A stretch of DNA of 64,000 nucleotides from Pseudomonas farris (GTDB lineage: Bacteria > Pseudomonadota > Gammaproteobacteria > Pseudomonadales > Pseudomonadaceae), in contig NZ_JAHSTV010000006.1 of assembly GCF_019145235.1 (NCBI RefSeq), positions 310,001-374,000 on the forward strand, read 5' to 3'. This document shows, one piece after another, positions 1 to 11,417 of this stretch. Below the pieces are notes generated by a model, which worked only from the letters and a program-made list of their open reading frames with translations, made no database searches and had not been told where the DNA came from. Positions within the stretch are counted from its first letter, which is position 1, and each line of letters starts with the position of its first letter. Position numbers and translations under genes: made by a program.

Positions 1-1
1 C

Positions 2-655
2 TGGCGCCTGGCCCTGCGTTATGGCATCGGTGCGGCGATATTCGCCATTCCAGCCTTTGGCCTGGGCGGCGGATGGCTGTGGCTGATCTGGCCCGCCGTG
101 GCGTTGCTGTTGGTGGCGCTCAACTACACGCTGCTGGACGCCGCCGGTTTTCAGAAACGTGCCGACGGCCGCCTTAGCCCGGCCGCCCGTTGGTTATTTG
201 CGCCTTACGTGGCAGCGGCGTGGATCAACTCACGGCTTTGGACTCGCAAGCATCCACAGCCCAATGAGGTTGTGGATAACGTTTGGCTCGGCAGGCTTCC
301 CGACGCTGAGCAGTTGGCGCCGTTCAAAGCGGTGGTTGATCTATGCGCTGAGCTGCCGCTCAACCCGAGAGGCCGCGCCTATCAAAGCGTTCCGATACTC
401 GACCTGACCGCGCCCAGCGCTGAGCAATGCCTCGCTGCCGCTCAGGCCATTGAACATCTGCGCCAGCAAGGTCCATTGCTGGTCTGCTGCGCTTTGGGCT
501 ATTCACGCAGCGCCACTGCTATCGCGGCCTGGTTGCTGCACAGCGGTCGAGCGACCACCGTCGATGCCGCCGTGGCGATGATCCAGGCCGCACGCCCGCA
601 AGTGGTGCTGCATCCGGCCCATCGCCAAGCCCTGGAGAGTGCCTATGCCGGTTGA
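2..655 (+). CDS. PAP2/dual-specificity phosphatase family protein (5' end off the window)
   Basis: The reading frame is open from base 2, so the N-terminus lies outside the window; 217 residues are visible. The first ~60 residues hold hydrophobic, membrane-like segments. The C-terminal ~130 residues form a dual-specificity (Cys-based) phosphatase domain with the CX5R active-site loop CALGYSR followed by SAT, at about residues 162-168 of the visible part. In Pseudomonas this architecture (membrane PAP2-type part plus cytoplasmic DSP domain) is annotated as a phosphatase of lipid or prenyl phosphates; the substrate is not known from sequence. The stop codon overlaps the start of the next gene, and the whole cassette to 2666 is collinear, which suggests a role in phospholipid metabolism. 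That function is inferred from context. Confidence 0.8.
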   Translation, partial: WRLALRYGIGAAIFAIPAFGLGGGWLWLIWPAVALLLVALNYTLLDAAGFQKRADGRLSPAARWLFAPYVAAAWINSRLWTRKHPQPNEVVDNVWLGRLPDAEQLAPFKAVVDLCAELPLNPRGRAYQSVPILDLTAPSAEQCLAAAQAIEHLRQQGPLLVCCALGYSRSATAIAAWLLHSGRATTVDAAVAMIQAARPQVVLHPAHRQALESAYAG

Positions 656-1100
656 TATGGAACTGCACGTGGTCGCCAGCCTGCTGCGCCGGGGCCGCAC
701 CCTCGATCAGTTATCCACAGGGCTGACCTTGCTGGGTGTGTTGTTCGGCCTGCTGCAACTGCTGCTGATCACCCCGACTGCGCCGTTCTTGATCCTCAGC
801 GCCTGGCTGATCATCCTCGGGCTATGGCAAAAATACTGGGCGCTGCGGGTGGCCTTCGACGCTGACCTGTTTACCCTGATGGCCCGCGACGCTGACACTT
901 TGTCAGACCGCACTCAAGCCCTCGATCAGGCCCTGCAAAACCTCGGCCTGCAACCGGCCAACCGTGCCGGCCGGCCCTGGATCGAACGTCAGCGTGGGGG
1001 GCTTAAACTGCTGCGTAAACAGGCTGTCCTGCTGGTCGCCCAAGTGCTGCCACCATTGGCTGTCATTCTGGCCAGCCCTTGGCTGCCCTTCGCTGGATAA
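645..1100 (+). CDS. small membrane protein of the lipid cassette, function unknown
   Basis: A protein of about 151 residues that I do not recognise as a named family. It has two hydrophobic stretches near the N-terminus (about residues 25-60, Leu-rich and able to span the membrane as a hairpin), a polar middle, and a further hydrophobic segment at the C-terminus (about residues 125-150). The start is uncertain: ATG at 645 overlaps the upstream gene by 11 bases, and another ATG lies at 657. Tight coupling with the phosphatase before it and the acyltransferase after it (11-base gap) indicates one transcription unit. A DnaA box (711-719) lies inside the gene. Confidence 0.7.
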   Translation: MPVDMELHVVASLLRRGRTLDQLSTGLTLLGVLFGLLQLLLITPTAPFLILSAWLIILGLWQKYWALRVAFDADLFTLMARDADTLSDRTQALDQALQNLGLQPANRAGRPWIERQRGGLKLLRKQAVLLVAQVLPPLAVILASPWLPFAG

Positions 1101-1111
1101 GGAAATCGTTA

Positions 1112-1732
1112 ATGTTCGAACCTGTGGTCGCCTTCCTCATCACCTCCATGGCCCGAACCGTTACTGGCGCCCGCAGCCTGTGGATGGGTTGCGCGCCGGA
1201 ACCCGTGCAGCGCATTTATTTTGCCAACCACAGCAGCCACGGCGACTTCGTGCTGCTCTGGGCCTCGCTCCCTTCCACCCTGCGCAAACTTACGCGACCG
1301 GTGGCCGGCAGCGACTATTGGAACAAGAGCGCGTTACGCCGTTACATCATCAGCCGGGTGTTCAACGGCGTGCTGATCGACCGCGAGCGCAAGGACCCTG
1401 TGGATAACCCATTGCAGCCCATGCTCGACGCCCTGGAGAAGGGTGATTCATTAATCATCTTTCCCGAAGGCACGCGCAATCTGGAAGAGGGTTTGCTGCC
1501 GTTCAAAAGCGGCCTGTACCACTTGGCAAAAAGTTACCCACAGGTCCAGGTGATTCCGGTGTGGATCGCCAACCTCAACCGGGTCATGCCCAAGGGCCGA
1601 GTGCTGCCACTGCCGCTGTTGTGTACCACCAGTTTCGGCGCGCCCCTGCAACTGACTGAAGACGAGAGCAAGGAGCAGTTCCTTTCACGCAGCCGCGACG
1701 CACTGCTGGCCCTCGCCCCGGAGCATTCCTGA
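1112..1732 (+). CDS. PlsC-like lysophospholipid acyltransferase
   Basis: A 206-residue protein of the 1-acylglycerol-3-phosphate acyltransferase superfamily, which moves acyl chains to lysophospholipids at the inner membrane. The family motif I HX4D is present as NHSSHGDF (about residues 40-47). The substrate-binding motif FPEGTRN is at about residues 119-125, and a VPVWI-like segment follows. The start is set at ATG 1112 because it is preceded by a good ribosome site (AAGGAAA, 1099-1105) and because upstream in-frame codons would run into the preceding gene. It has no obvious long transmembrane domain. The gene sits one base before the CdsA-like gene, consistent with a phosphatidate-producing step feeding CDP-diacylglycerol formation. 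Confidence 0.85.
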   Translation: MFEPVVAFLITSMARTVTGARSLWMGCAPEPVQRIYFANHSSHGDFVLLWASLPSTLRKLTRPVAGSDYWNKSALRRYIISRVFNGVLIDRERKDPVDNPLQPMLDALEKGDSLIIFPEGTRNLEEGLLPFKSGLYHLAKSYPQVQVIPVWIANLNRVMPKGRVLPLPLLCTTSFGAPLQLTEDESKEQFLSRSRDALLALAPEHS

Positions 1733-1733
1733 C

Positions 1734-2666
1734 ATGGATAGACAAACCCTGATGCTGTTCGGCGGGATCGGCATGATCCTGGTGCTGGCCTCACTGATTG
1801 GCCTGATCCTCAAACTGCGCACCCGGGGCACGCCCAATGCAGTCATCGAAAACCTCAACGCCCGCATCAATGCCTGGTGGGTAATGGTGGTGGTGATCGG
1901 CGTCGCCTTTTGGCTAGGCACCGGCGCGGTGATTCTGTTGTTCTACGCGGTATCGTTCTATGCGCTACGCGAATTCCTCACCCTCATGCCCACCCGACGC
2001 AGCGACTACCCGGCGCTGGTGGCAGCGTTTTACCTGGCATTGCCGCTGCAATATCTGCTGATCTATTCTGATTGGTACGGACTGTTCTCGATCTTTATTC
2101 CGGTGTACGTGTTTTTGCTGCTGCCGATCCTTGCGTCTCTCGGCGGCGACAGCACGCACTTCCTCGAGCGGGCGTCGAAAGTGCAATGGGGTTTGATGAT
2201 CGCGGTGTTCTGCGTGTCGTTCGTGCCCGCCCTGCTGACCCTGGACATCGTCGGTTATGAAGGCCGCAACCTGCTGCTGATCGCGTATCTGGTGATCGTG
2301 GTGCAGCTGTCGGACGTGCTGCAGTACGTATGCGGCAAATTGTTCGGCAAACACAAAATCGCGCCCAGTCTGTCACCGTCGAAAACCGTTGAAGGCTTTG
2401 TCGGCGGCGTTTTGCTGTCCTCGCTGATTGGCGCGGCCTTGTGGTGGACCACCCCGTTCAGCCCGTGGCAGTCGTTCTTGATTGCGCTGCTGATCAACCT
2501 GCTGGGGTTTGCCGGCGGCATCGTGATGTCGGCAATCAAGCGTGATCGCGGCGTGAAGGATTGGGGGCACATGATCGAAGGCCACGGCGGGATGCTGGAT
2601 CGACTGGATTCAGTGTGTTTTGCGGCACCGATCTTCTTTCATCTTGTGCGGTATTGGTGGACTTGA
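1734..2666 (+). CDS. CdsA-like phosphatidate cytidylyltransferase
   Basis: A 310-residue polytopic membrane protein that would make CDP-diacylglycerol from phosphatidate and CTP. Hydrophobic segments occur throughout. The C-terminal part carries the family signature S-x-x-K-R-D-R-G-x-K-D-W-G (about residues 265-277), followed by GHGGMLDRLDS, the diagnostic end of CdsA enzymes. Pseudomonads carry a second CdsA in the dxr/uppS region, so this copy is probably the accessory paralogue tied to the neighbouring acyltransferase and phosphatase; that is an inference. It starts immediately after the stop of the preceding gene and ends before a bidirectional terminator. Confidence 0.9.
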   Translation: MDRQTLMLFGGIGMILVLASLIGLILKLRTRGTPNAVIENLNARINAWWVMVVVIGVAFWLGTGAVILLFYAVSFYALREFLTLMPTRRSDYPALVAAFYLALPLQYLLIYSDWYGLFSIFIPVYVFLLLPILASLGGDSTHFLERASKVQWGLMIAVFCVSFVPALLTLDIVGYEGRNLLLIAYLVIVVQLSDVLQYVCGKLFGKHKIAPSLSPSKTVEGFVGGVLLSSLIGAALWWTTPFSPWQSFLIALLINLLGFAGGIVMSAIKRDRGVKDWGHMIEGHGGMLDRLDSVCFAAPIFFHLVRYWWT

Positions 2667-2690
2667 AATAGCTGGCCTTTTTCAAACAAA

Positions 2691-2720
2691 AAAAGACCGC
2701 AGCCAAAGCTGCGGTCTTTT
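2691..2720. terminator. bidirectional terminator between the lipid cassette and glmS
   Basis: A 13-bp perfect stem (2691-2703 with 2708-2720) has a CAAA loop, an A-run on the left and a T-run on the right. It lies between convergent genes and can terminate both. Confidence 0.85.
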
Positions 2721-2746
2721 CATTCATTTCATTGCTTGTGGATAAC

Positions 2747-4579
2747 TTATTCCACAGTCACCGACTTCGCCAAGTTACGCGGCTGGTCAACGTCAGTGCC
2801 TTTCAGCACGGCGACGTAGTACGAGAGCAGCTGCAGCGGGATGGTGTAGAGGATCGGCGACAGGATGTCGTGGATGTGCGGCATCTGGACGACATGAGTG
2901 CCTTCGCCATTGGTCATGCCAGCCTGCTCGTCGGCGAAGACGATCAGCTCACCACCACGAGCGCGGACTTCCTGGAGGTTGGACTTCAGCTTCTCCAGCA
3001 ACTCGTTGTTCGGCGCCACGGTGACCACCGGCATGTCGTTATCCACAAGCGCCAACGGGCCATGTTTCAGTTCGCCCGCCGGATAGGCTTCCGCGTGGAT
3101 ATAGGAGATTTCCTTGAGCTTGAGTGCTCCTTCCATTGCCACCGGGAATTGCGCGCCGCGACCGAGGAACAGCGTGTGGTTCTTCTCGGCGAACAGCTCG
3201 GCGATTTTCTCCACGGTGCTGTCCATGGCTAGGGCTTCGCCCAAACGGGTCGGCAGGCGACGCAGTTCTTCAACCAGTGTGGCTTCGACACCTTCAGCCA
3301 ACGTACCGCGAACCTGACCCAGAGACAGGGTCAGCAACAGCAGGCCAACCAGTTGAGTGGTGAAGGCTTTGGTCGAGGCTACACCGATTTCGCGACCGGC
3401 CTGGGTCAGCAGCGTCAAGTCCGATTCACGTACCAGAGAGCTGATGCCGACGTTGCAGATCGCCAGGCTGGCGAGGAATCCCAGCTCCTTGGCATTGCGC
3501 AGCGCGGCCAGAGTGTCGGCGGTTTCACCTGACTGGGAGATGCTCACAAACAGGGTATTCGGCTGCACCACTACCTTGCGATAACGGAATTCGCTGGCGA
3601 CTTCGACCTGACATGGGATGCCAGCCAGTTCTTCGAGCCAGTAACGGGCAACCATGCCGGCGTGATAGCTGGTGCCGCAGGCGACGATCTGTACATTGCG
3701 CACCTTGGCGAACAGCTCGGCAGCTCCTGGGCCGAACGCCTCGACCAGCACCTGGTTCTGGCTCAGGCGACCTTCAAGGGTGCGCTGCACCACGGCCGGT
3801 TGCTCGTGAATTTCCTTGAGCATGTAATGGCGGAATTCGCCCTTGTCAGCCGCTTCGGCCCCGTCACGGTACTGAACGCTTTCACGCTCGACGAGTGCGC
3901 CGTTGATGTCCCAGATCTGCACGCTGTCGCGGCGAATTTCGGCGATATCGCCTTCTTCCAGGTACATGAAGCGGTCAGTGACCTGGCGCAGAGCCAATTG
4001 ATCGGAGGCCAGGAAGTTTTCACCCAGGCCCAAACCGATCACCAGTGGGCTGCCACTGCGGGCCGCCACCAGGCGATCCGGTTGCCGGGCACTGATCACC
4101 GCCAAGCCGTAAGCACCGTGCAGTTCTTTGACGGTCGCTTTCAGGGCCGCAGCCAGGTCAGGCTGCTCATTGAGTTTTTCGTGCAGCAAATGCGCGATGA
4201 CTTCAGTGTCAGTGTCCGACGTGAACACGTGACCCAGAGCCTTGAGTTGCTCGCGCAGGGCTTCATGGTTCTCGATGATGCCGTTGTGCACCACCGCCAG
4301 ATCGCCCGAAAAATGCGGGTGGGCGTTGCGTTCGCAGGGCGCGCCGTGAGTCGCCCAGCGGGTGTGGGCAATGCCCAGACGGCCGACCAGAGGCTCTTCG
4401 ATCAGCGCCTGTTCCAGTTCGCTGACCTTGCCCGGACGACGCGTGCGCAAGAGTTTCTCGTCGTTGGTGTACACCGCCACACCGGCGCTGTCATAACCAC
4501 GGTATTCCAGCCGCTTGAGGCCTTCGAGCAGGATGGCGGTAATGTTACGTTCTGCGACTGCACCGACAATTCCACACAT
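2747..4579 (-). CDS. glmS: glutamine-fructose-6-phosphate aminotransferase (isomerizing)
   Basis: A 610-residue enzyme that makes glucosamine-6-phosphate from fructose-6-phosphate and glutamine, the first step toward UDP-GlcNAc for peptidoglycan and LPS. The N-terminal class II amidotransferase domain begins MCGIVGAV, with catalytic Cys2 exposed after Met removal. Two SIS sugar-isomerase domains follow (about 285-420 and 455-600), and the protein ends with the family-typical KSVTVE tail. Length matches the family. The start is one base after the stop of the upstream DeoR-type regulator; its ribosome site (AGGAGA) lies in the end of that gene, so the two are translationally close. Two perfect DnaA boxes lie at or near the gene (2737 and 3039). 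I saw no glmS ribozyme, which is a Gram-positive feature. Confidence 0.98.
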   Translation of the reverse strand: MCGIVGAVAERNITAILLEGLKRLEYRGYDSAGVAVYTNDEKLLRTRRPGKVSELEQALIEEPLVGRLGIAHTRWATHGAPCERNAHPHFSGDLAVVHNGIIENHEALREQLKALGHVFTSDTDTEVIAHLLHEKLNEQPDLAAALKATVKELHGAYGLAVISARQPDRLVAARSGSPLVIGLGLGENFLASDQLALRQVTDRFMYLEEGDIAEIRRDSVQIWDINGALVERESVQYRDGAEAADKGEFRHYMLKEIHEQPAVVQRTLEGRLSQNQVLVEAFGPGAAELFAKVRNVQIVACGTSYHAGMVARYWLEELAGIPCQVEVASEFRYRKVVVQPNTLFVSISQSGETADTLAALRNAKELGFLASLAICNVGISSLVRESDLTLLTQAGREIGVASTKAFTTQLVGLLLLTLSLGQVRGTLAEGVEATLVEELRRLPTRLGEALAMDSTVEKIAELFAEKNHTLFLGRGAQFPVAMEGALKLKEISYIHAEAYPAGELKHGPLALVDNDMPVVTVAPNNELLEKLKSNLQEVRARGGELIVFADEQAGMTNGEGTHVVQMPHIHDILSPILYTIPLQLLSYYVAVLKGTDVDQPRNLAKSVTVE

Positions 4580-4580
4580 G

Positions 4581-5357
4581 CTAGTTCTCCTGACTGACGG
4601 CGGCGCAAATCAAATTAATGCCGCGGGCCTGAATCTGATCGCGTGCCTCCAGTGGCAGGCGATCATCGGTGATGAGGGTATGGACGCTGCTCCACGGCAG
4701 CTCCAGATTGGGAATTTTGCGACCGATCTTGTCGGCCTCGACCATCACAATCACTTCGCGGGCAACCTCGGCCATGACACGGCTCAAGCCCAGCAATTCA
4801 TTGAAGGTGGTGGTCCCGCGTACCAGATCAATGCCATCGGCACCGATAAATAGCTGATCAAAGTCATATGAGCGTAGTACTTGCTCGGCCACCTGACCCT
4901 GGAAGGACTCGGAATGCGGATCCCAGGTACCCCCGGTCATGAGCAGCACCGGCTCATGCTCGAGTTCGCTCAAAGCGTTGGCGACATACAGGGAGTTAGT
5001 CATCACCACCAGACCCGGTTGCTGACCGAGTTCCGGGATCATCGCGGCGGTGGTACTGCCGCTGTCGATGATGATTCGCGCATGCTCGCGGATTCGCGTG
5101 ACGGCGGCGCGGGCAATGGCCTGCTTGTATTTGGAAACCGGTTGGCCGAGGTCGGCGACCAGCTCCTGAGGCATGGTGACCGCCCCCCCATAGCGACGCA
5201 GCAATAGGCCGTTGCTTTCAAGCGCCGCCAAGTCCTTGCGAATCGTAACTTCCGAGGTTTCGAAGCGCTTGGCCAGCTCATCCACACTGACTTCCCCCTG
5301 CTCATTGAGCAAGGCGAGGATGTTGTGGCGGCGTTGGGGCGTATTGCGCTTCGACAT
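4581..5357 (-). CDS. DeoR-family transcriptional regulator, GlmR-like
   Basis: A 258-residue protein with an N-terminal DeoR winged helix-turn-helix (about residues 5-55, with the typical R-H-x-I-L-x-L-L start and TIRKDL recognition helix). A C-terminal DeoRC sugar-phosphate sensing domain follows. The start is placed at ATG 5357, giving MSKRNTP..., because the 14 codons upstream do not look like family sequence. It sits between glmU and glmS, ends one base before glmS, and is probably a regulator of amino-sugar synthesis; the effector is not visible. A 13-bp palindrome in its own leader (5369-5381) is a possible operator. Confidence 0.9.
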   Translation of the reverse strand: MSKRNTPQRRHNILALLNEQGEVSVDELAKRFETSEVTIRKDLAALESNGLLLRRYGGAVTMPQELVADLGQPVSKYKQAIARAAVTRIREHARIIIDSGSTTAAMIPELGQQPGLVVMTNSLYVANALSELEHEPVLLMTGGTWDPHSESFQGQVAEQVLRSYDFDQLFIGADGIDLVRGTTTFNELLGLSRVMAEVAREVIVMVEADKIGRKIPNLELPWSSVHTLITDDRLPLEARDQIQARGINLICAAVSQEN

Positions 5358-5368
5358 GGCTTGGTAAG

Positions 5369-5381
5369 TTTCGATTCGAAA
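5369..5381. promoter_or_regulatory. palindrome upstream of the DeoR-type regulator, possible operator
   Basis: A perfect 13-bp palindrome TTTCGATTCGAAA lies 11 bases before the regulator's start. A related half (CGAAACTTCG) lies about 30 bases further upstream (5410-5419). The position suits autoregulation; no experimental link is known to me. Confidence 0.35.
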
Positions 5382-5460
5382 GATAACGTAAGCAATCAAA
5401 ACCTATTAACGAAACTTCGTCAAGCGGGACACAATAAAAATGATCTGTGGATAAAAAGCA

Positions 5461-5536
5461 TCGCGGGCAAGCCTCGCTCCTACGGACGGTGATATTCCGT
5501 AGGAGCGAGAGGTGCGGCGATCCGACTTGCCCGCGA
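5461..5536. repeat. REP-type inverted repeat between glmU and glmR
   Basis: Outer arms GCGGGCAAG/CTTGCCCGC enclose an inner 14-bp inverted repeat (5473-5486 with 5496-5509). The composition matches the repetitive extragenic palindromes common in fluorescent pseudomonads. It follows the 3' end of neither gene exactly; it lies in the 219-bp gap upstream of the glmR-like gene. DnaA boxes flank it at 5446 and 5567. Confidence 0.75.
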
Positions 5537-5576
5537 AAGCGATCTCATGAGCGCCACATCATGCGCTGTGGATAAC

Positions 5577-6944
5577 TCAGCTCTTCTTGATCTTATCCGG
5601 CCGTTTCCAGCCATCGATGTTCTTCTGCCGAGCCCGACCCACAGCCAACTGAGCCTTATCCACATTCTGGGTAATGGTCGAACCGGCCGCTGTGGTCGCA
5701 CCCGCTGAGATATCCACAGGCGCCACCAACGAGTTGTTGGAACCGATGAATACATCTTCGCCCAACACGGTTTTCCACTTGTTCGCGCCATCGTAGTTGC
5801 AGGTGATGGTGCCTGCGCCGATGTTGGTGCGCGCACCGATCTCGGCGTCGCCCAGATACGTCAGATGACCGGCCTTGGCGCCTTCGCCCAGATGAGCGTT
5901 CTTCAGTTCAACGAAGTTACCCACATGCGCGCGAGCTTCCAGCACCGTGCCGGGACGCAAACGAGCGAACGGGCCGGCATCGCTGCCTTCACCGAGTATT
6001 GCGCCTTCGATATGGCTGTTGGCTTTGATCACTACGCCTTTGCGCAGGGTGCTGTCCTTGATCACGCAGTTCGGACCGATCACCACGTCGTCCTCGATGA
6101 CAACTTTGCCTTCAAGGATCACGTTGATGTCGATCAACACATCGCGACCAACGGTGACCTCACCCCGCACATCGAAACGCGCCGGGTCACGCAGGGTCAC
6201 GCCTTGAGCCATCAAATGACGAGCCGTGCGCAACTGATAGTGACGCTCAAGCTCAGCCAGTTGTTTGCGATCGTTGGCGCCCTGCACTTCCATGGTGTCA
6301 TGGGGGTGTTCGGTAGCCACCACCAGACCATCACTGACCGCCATGGCGATCACGTCGGTCAGGTAGTACTCGCCTTGGGAATTGTTATTGGAGAGACGAC
6401 TCACCCAATCGCCCAGACGTTCGAAAGGTAGCGCCAGAATGCCGGTATTGCCCTCAGTGATCGCACGCTCGACGTCGTTGGTGTCTTTATGCTCGACGAT
6501 GGCGGTAACTTTGCCGGCGGCATCGCGGACGATGCGGCCATAACCAGTCGGGTCATCCAGCTCAACGGTCAACAGGCCCAGTTGCTGCGGTGCAGCCAGC
6601 TTGAGCAAGCGTTGCAGGGTTTCGACTTCGATCAACGGTACGTCGCCGTACAGAATCAGCACGGTGTCGGACTTAATGAACGGCACAGCCTGGGCCACCG
6701 CATGTCCGGTACCCAGCTGTTGATCCTGCAGGACGAAATTCAGGTCATCGGCCGCCAGACGCTCGCGCACCGCTTCGGCACCATGGCCGATCACCACATG
6801 GATACGTTGCGGATCAAGTTGCCGCGCCGTGTGGATAACATGGCCAAGCATTGAATTACCGGCAACCGGGTGCAGAACTTTCGGCAAAGCCGAACGCATG
6901 CGCGTGCCTTGGCCGGCAGCGAGGATAACGATTTCAAGAGACAT
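5577..6944 (-). CDS. glmU: bifunctional N-acetylglucosamine-1-phosphate uridyltransferase / glucosamine-1-phosphate acetyltransferase
   Basis: A 455-residue enzyme making UDP-GlcNAc from GlcN-1-P, acetyl-CoA and UTP. The N-terminal pyrophosphorylase domain carries the L-A-A-G-x-G-T-R-M motif near residue 8 and a downstream K-V-L-H. The C-terminal half (about 250-440) is a left-handed beta helix of hexapeptide repeats (for example [10 protein letters not shown] and [10 protein letters not shown]), the acetyltransferase part. Length equals the family norm. It lies upstream of the glmR-glmS pair with a 219-bp gap holding a REP element, so it may be transcribed separately. Two DnaA boxes are inside or at its ends (5656, 6830). 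Confidence 0.98.
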   Translation of the reverse strand: MSLEIVILAAGQGTRMRSALPKVLHPVAGNSMLGHVIHTARQLDPQRIHVVIGHGAEAVRERLAADDLNFVLQDQQLGTGHAVAQAVPFIKSDTVLILYGDVPLIEVETLQRLLKLAAPQQLGLLTVELDDPTGYGRIVRDAAGKVTAIVEHKDTNDVERAITEGNTGILALPFERLGDWVSRLSNNNSQGEYYLTDVIAMAVSDGLVVATEHPHDTMEVQGANDRKQLAELERHYQLRTARHLMAQGVTLRDPARFDVRGEVTVGRDVLIDINVILEGKVVIEDDVVIGPNCVIKDSTLRKGVVIKANSHIEGAILGEGSDAGPFARLRPGTVLEARAHVGNFVELKNAHLGEGAKAGHLTYLGDAEIGARTNIGAGTITCNYDGANKWKTVLGEDVFIGSNNSLVAPVDISAGATTAAGSTITQNVDKAQLAVGRARQKNIDGWKRPDKIKKS

Positions 6945-7004
6945 GACAGGCTACTAATCCTGGGAGGTCAGCGGCTGCGACCGGGTGATGAAAGTCAGAA
7001 AAGA

Positions 7005-7032
7005 AAAAAGGGTAGCCGAGGCTACCCTTTTT
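7005..7032 (-). terminator. terminator of the atp operon
   Basis: An 11-bp stem (7006-7016 with 7021-7031) has a four-base loop and a T-rich tract on the minus strand, about 30 bases after the atpC stop. The A/T runs on both sides mean it could also work on the other strand. Confidence 0.85.
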
Positions 7033-7062
7033 AATCAATCACACAATAAGTCGACGGCCGAA

Positions 7063-7488
7063 TTAATGGCCGAACTTCTTGCGGATCTGCTGGACGGTGC
7101 GCAGCTGAGCTGCAGCCTCGGCCAGACGTGCGGCAGCAGAACCGTAATCGAATTCCGCGCCTCGCTCATGCAAGGCCTTCTCGGCAGCCTTAACGGCTTC
7201 CTGAGCGGAGGCTTCGTCCAGGTCGGCAGCACGTTGCACAGTGTCGGCAAGAACCTTGACCATGTTCGGCTGAACCTCGAGGAAACCGCCGGAGATGTAA
7301 TACACCTCCTCTTCCCCGCCCTGCTTGATCAAGCGGATAGGACCCGGCTTGAGATTAGTGATCAGCGGCGCGTGACCCAAGGCGATACCAAGATCACCCA
7401 GTGCACCGTGCGCAACCACCATCTCGACCAGGCCGGAAAAGATTTCCCCTTCCGCGCTGACGATATCGCAATGGACTGTCATAGCCAT
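7063..7488 (-). CDS. atpC: F1Fo ATP synthase subunit epsilon
   Basis: A 141-residue epsilon subunit of the central stalk, which couples rotation and restrains ATP hydrolysis. The N-terminal beta-sandwich begins [17 protein letters not shown]; the C-terminal helical hairpin is rich in Ala and Glu (about residues 90-138) and ends KKFGH. ATG at 7488 encodes MAMTV; a start two codons later is equally possible. It is the last gene of the operon and is followed by a strong terminator. Confidence 0.96.
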   Translation of the reverse strand: MAMTVHCDIVSAEGEIFSGLVEMVVAHGALGDLGIALGHAPLITNLKPGPIRLIKQGGEEEVYYISGGFLEVQPNMVKVLADTVQRAADLDEASAQEAVKAAEKALHERGAEFDYGSAAARLAEAAAQLRTVQQIRKKFGH

Positions 7489-7533
7489 CTGATTGCCTCA
7501 ACCTAAATTAGCGCCCGTTGCCGGGCGCCGGGA

Positions 7534-8940
<1,407 letters not shown>

Positions 8941-9801
8941 TTAAACCGCGGCAGCGCCGCCGACGATTTCCGAGATCTCTTGGGTGATCGCAGCCTGACG
9001 CGCCTTGTTGTAGACCAGCTGCAAATCGCTGATCAAATCACCGGCGTTGTCGGTAGCGTTCTTCATCGCGATCATCCGCGCAGCTTGTTCAGCCGCGTTG
9101 TTCTCGACCACCGCCTGGTAGACCTGCGACTCCACGTAGCGGACCATCAAGCCGTCAAGCAGCTCTTTGGCGTCCGGTTCGTACAGATAATCCCAGTGGT
9201 GCTTGAGTTCTTGATCTGCGGTTGCCACCAGTGGAATCAACTGCTCCACGGTAGGCTGTTGCGTCATGGTGTTGATGAACTTGTTGGACACCACGGACAA
9301 GCGGTCAATACGGCCGTCCAGGTAGGCATCCAGCATCACCTTGACGCTGCCGATCAAATCATTGATCGACGGCTCTTCACCCAGGTGGCTGATAGCTGCA
9401 ACGACGTTACCGCCGAAGTTGCGGAAGAAAGCCGCACCCTTGCTACCCACTACACACAGATCAATCTCGACGCCGTTTTCGCGGTTTACCGCCATGTCCT
9501 TGACCAGGGCCTTGAACAGGTTGGTGTTCAAGCCACCACACAGACCACGGTCACTGCTCACCACAACGTAACCGACGCGCTTTACTTCACGGTCGATCAT
9601 GAATGGGTGGCGATATTCCGGGTTGGCGTTGGCCAGATGGCCAATAACCTGGCGGATGCGCTCCGCGTAAGGACGGCTAGCAGCCATGCGCATTTGTGCC
9701 TTGCGCATTTTGCTGACCGCCACTTTTTCCATGGCGCTGGTAATCTTTTGCGTGCTTTTGATGCTCGCAATCTTACTGCGAATCTCTTTTGCGCCTGCCA
9801 T
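8941..9801 (-). CDS. atpG: F1Fo ATP synthase subunit gamma
   Basis: The 286-residue rotor shaft of F1. The N-terminal coiled-coil helix is [17 protein letters not shown], and the C-terminal helix closes with [14 protein letters not shown], both characteristic of the family. Length is normal. It lies between atpA and atpD with short gaps (50 and 27 bases), as in other gamma-proteobacteria. Confidence 0.97.
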   Translation of the reverse strand: MAGAKEIRSKIASIKSTQKITSAMEKVAVSKMRKAQMRMAASRPYAERIRQVIGHLANANPEYRHPFMIDREVKRVGYVVVSSDRGLCGGLNTNLFKALVKDMAVNRENGVEIDLCVVGSKGAAFFRNFGGNVVAAISHLGEEPSINDLIGSVKVMLDAYLDGRIDRLSVVSNKFINTMTQQPTVEQLIPLVATADQELKHHWDYLYEPDAKELLDGLMVRYVESQVYQAVVENNAAEQAARMIAMKNATDNAGDLISDLQLVYNKARQAAITQEISEIVGGAAAV

Positions 9802-9851
9802 GTAACACCTATCAGGTTAGCAAGCGGGAGCCTTGCGGCTCCCGCTGCGGC

Positions 9852-11396
9852 TTACCAGGTTTGGGTGGCCTTGAACTTCTCGATACCGGCTTTCATGCCA
9901 GCGTCGATTTCGTCATTGAAGTCACCCTTCACGTTGATCTTCGCCATCAAATCGGCGTGATCGCGGTTGAAGAAAGCAATCAGCGCTTGTTCAAAGCTAC
10001 CGATCTTGGCGATTTCGACGTCAGTCAGGAACCCACGCTCAGCGGCATACAGCGACAGCGCCATGTCAGCGATCGACATTGGTGCGTATTGCTTCTGCTT
10101 CATCAGCTCGGTAACGCGCTGACCATGCTCAAGTTGCTTACGGGTCGCTTCGTCCAGGTCAGAAGCGAACTGGGCGAATGCCGCCAGTTCACGGTACTGA
10201 GCCAGAGCGGTACGGATACCACCGGAGAGCTTCTTGATGATCTTGGTCTGAGCGGCACCACCCACACGGGATACCGAAACACCGGCGTTCACAGCAGGAC
10301 GGATCCCGGAGTTGAACATGGCCGATTCCAGGAAGATCTGACCGTCGGTGATGGAAATCACGTTGGTCGGAACGAACGCGGAAACGTCGCCAGCCTGGGT
10401 TTCGATGATCGGCAGTGCGGTCAGGGAACCGGTTTTGCCGGTTACTGCGCCGTTGGTGAACTTCTCTACGTATTCTTCCGAAACGCGGGATGCGCGCTCC
10501 AGCAGACGGGAGTGGAGATAGAACACGTCGCCTGGGTAAGCTTCACGGCCTGGTGGACGGCGCAGCAGCAGGGAAATCTGGCGGTAAGCCACTGCTTGCT
10601 TGGACAGATCGTCATAAACGATCAGCGCGTCTTCACCGCGGTCGCGGAAGAATTCACCCATGGTGCAACCGGAGTACGGTGCCAGGAATTGCAGCGCAGG
10701 AGATTCCGAAGCACTGGCAGCCACGATGATCGTGTTGGCCAGAGCGCCGTTTTCTTCCAGCTTGCGAACCACGTTGGCGATGGTCGATTGCTTCTGACCG
10801 ATCGCTACGTAGACGCAGAAAATACCGCTGTCTTTCTGGTTGATGATCGCGTCGATCGCCAGAGCGGTTTTACCGATCTGACGGTCACCGATGATCAGCT
10901 CACGCTGGCCACGGCCGACCGGGATCATGGCATCGACAGCCTTGTAGCCAGTCTGTACAGGCTGGTCTACCGACTTACGCCAGATCACGCCTGGAGCAAC
11001 TTTCTCGACCGCGTCGGTCTGTGTGTTGCCCAGTGGACCTTTGCCGTCAACAGGGTTACCCAGTGCGTCGACTACGCGACCCAGCAGTTCCTTACCAACC
11101 GGAACTTCGAGGATGCGGCCAGTGCACTTGGCGCTCATGCCTTCAGCCAGAGACTGGTAAGCGCCCAATACAACGGCACCTACAGAGTCTTGCTCCAGGT
11201 TGAGAGCCATACCGAAGACGCCGCCCGGAAACTCGATCATCTCGCCGTACATTACGTCGGCCAGACCGTGAATCCGCACGATACCGTCAGATACGCTGAC
11301 GACAGTGCCTTCGTTACGGGCTTGGGAGGTCACATCGAGCTTGTCGATGCGGCCCTTGATAATTTCACTTATTTCGGAAGGATTGAGTTGCTGCAT
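9852..11396 (-). CDS. atpA: F1Fo ATP synthase subunit alpha
   Basis: The 514-residue non-catalytic nucleotide-binding subunit of F1. The N-terminus [14 protein letters not shown] binds delta. The Walker A loop GDRQIGKTA is at about residues 169-177, and the arginine finger lies in the segment around [11 protein letters not shown] (about residue 373). Length and order match the family. Confidence 0.98.
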   Translation of the reverse strand: MQQLNPSEISEIIKGRIDKLDVTSQARNEGTVVSVSDGIVRIHGLADVMYGEMIEFPGGVFGMALNLEQDSVGAVVLGAYQSLAEGMSAKCTGRILEVPVGKELLGRVVDALGNPVDGKGPLGNTQTDAVEKVAPGVIWRKSVDQPVQTGYKAVDAMIPVGRGQRELIIGDRQIGKTALAIDAIINQKDSGIFCVYVAIGQKQSTIANVVRKLEENGALANTIIVAASASESPALQFLAPYSGCTMGEFFRDRGEDALIVYDDLSKQAVAYRQISLLLRRPPGREAYPGDVFYLHSRLLERASRVSEEYVEKFTNGAVTGKTGSLTALPIIETQAGDVSAFVPTNVISITDGQIFLESAMFNSGIRPAVNAGVSVSRVGGAAQTKIIKKLSGGIRTALAQYRELAAFAQFASDLDEATRKQLEHGQRVTELMKQKQYAPMSIADMALSLYAAERGFLTDVEIAKIGSFEQALIAFFNRDHADLMAKINVKGDFNDEIDAGMKAGIEKFKATQTW

Positions 11397-11417
11397 TGCT
11401 CTGCTGCCCCTTCAAAC

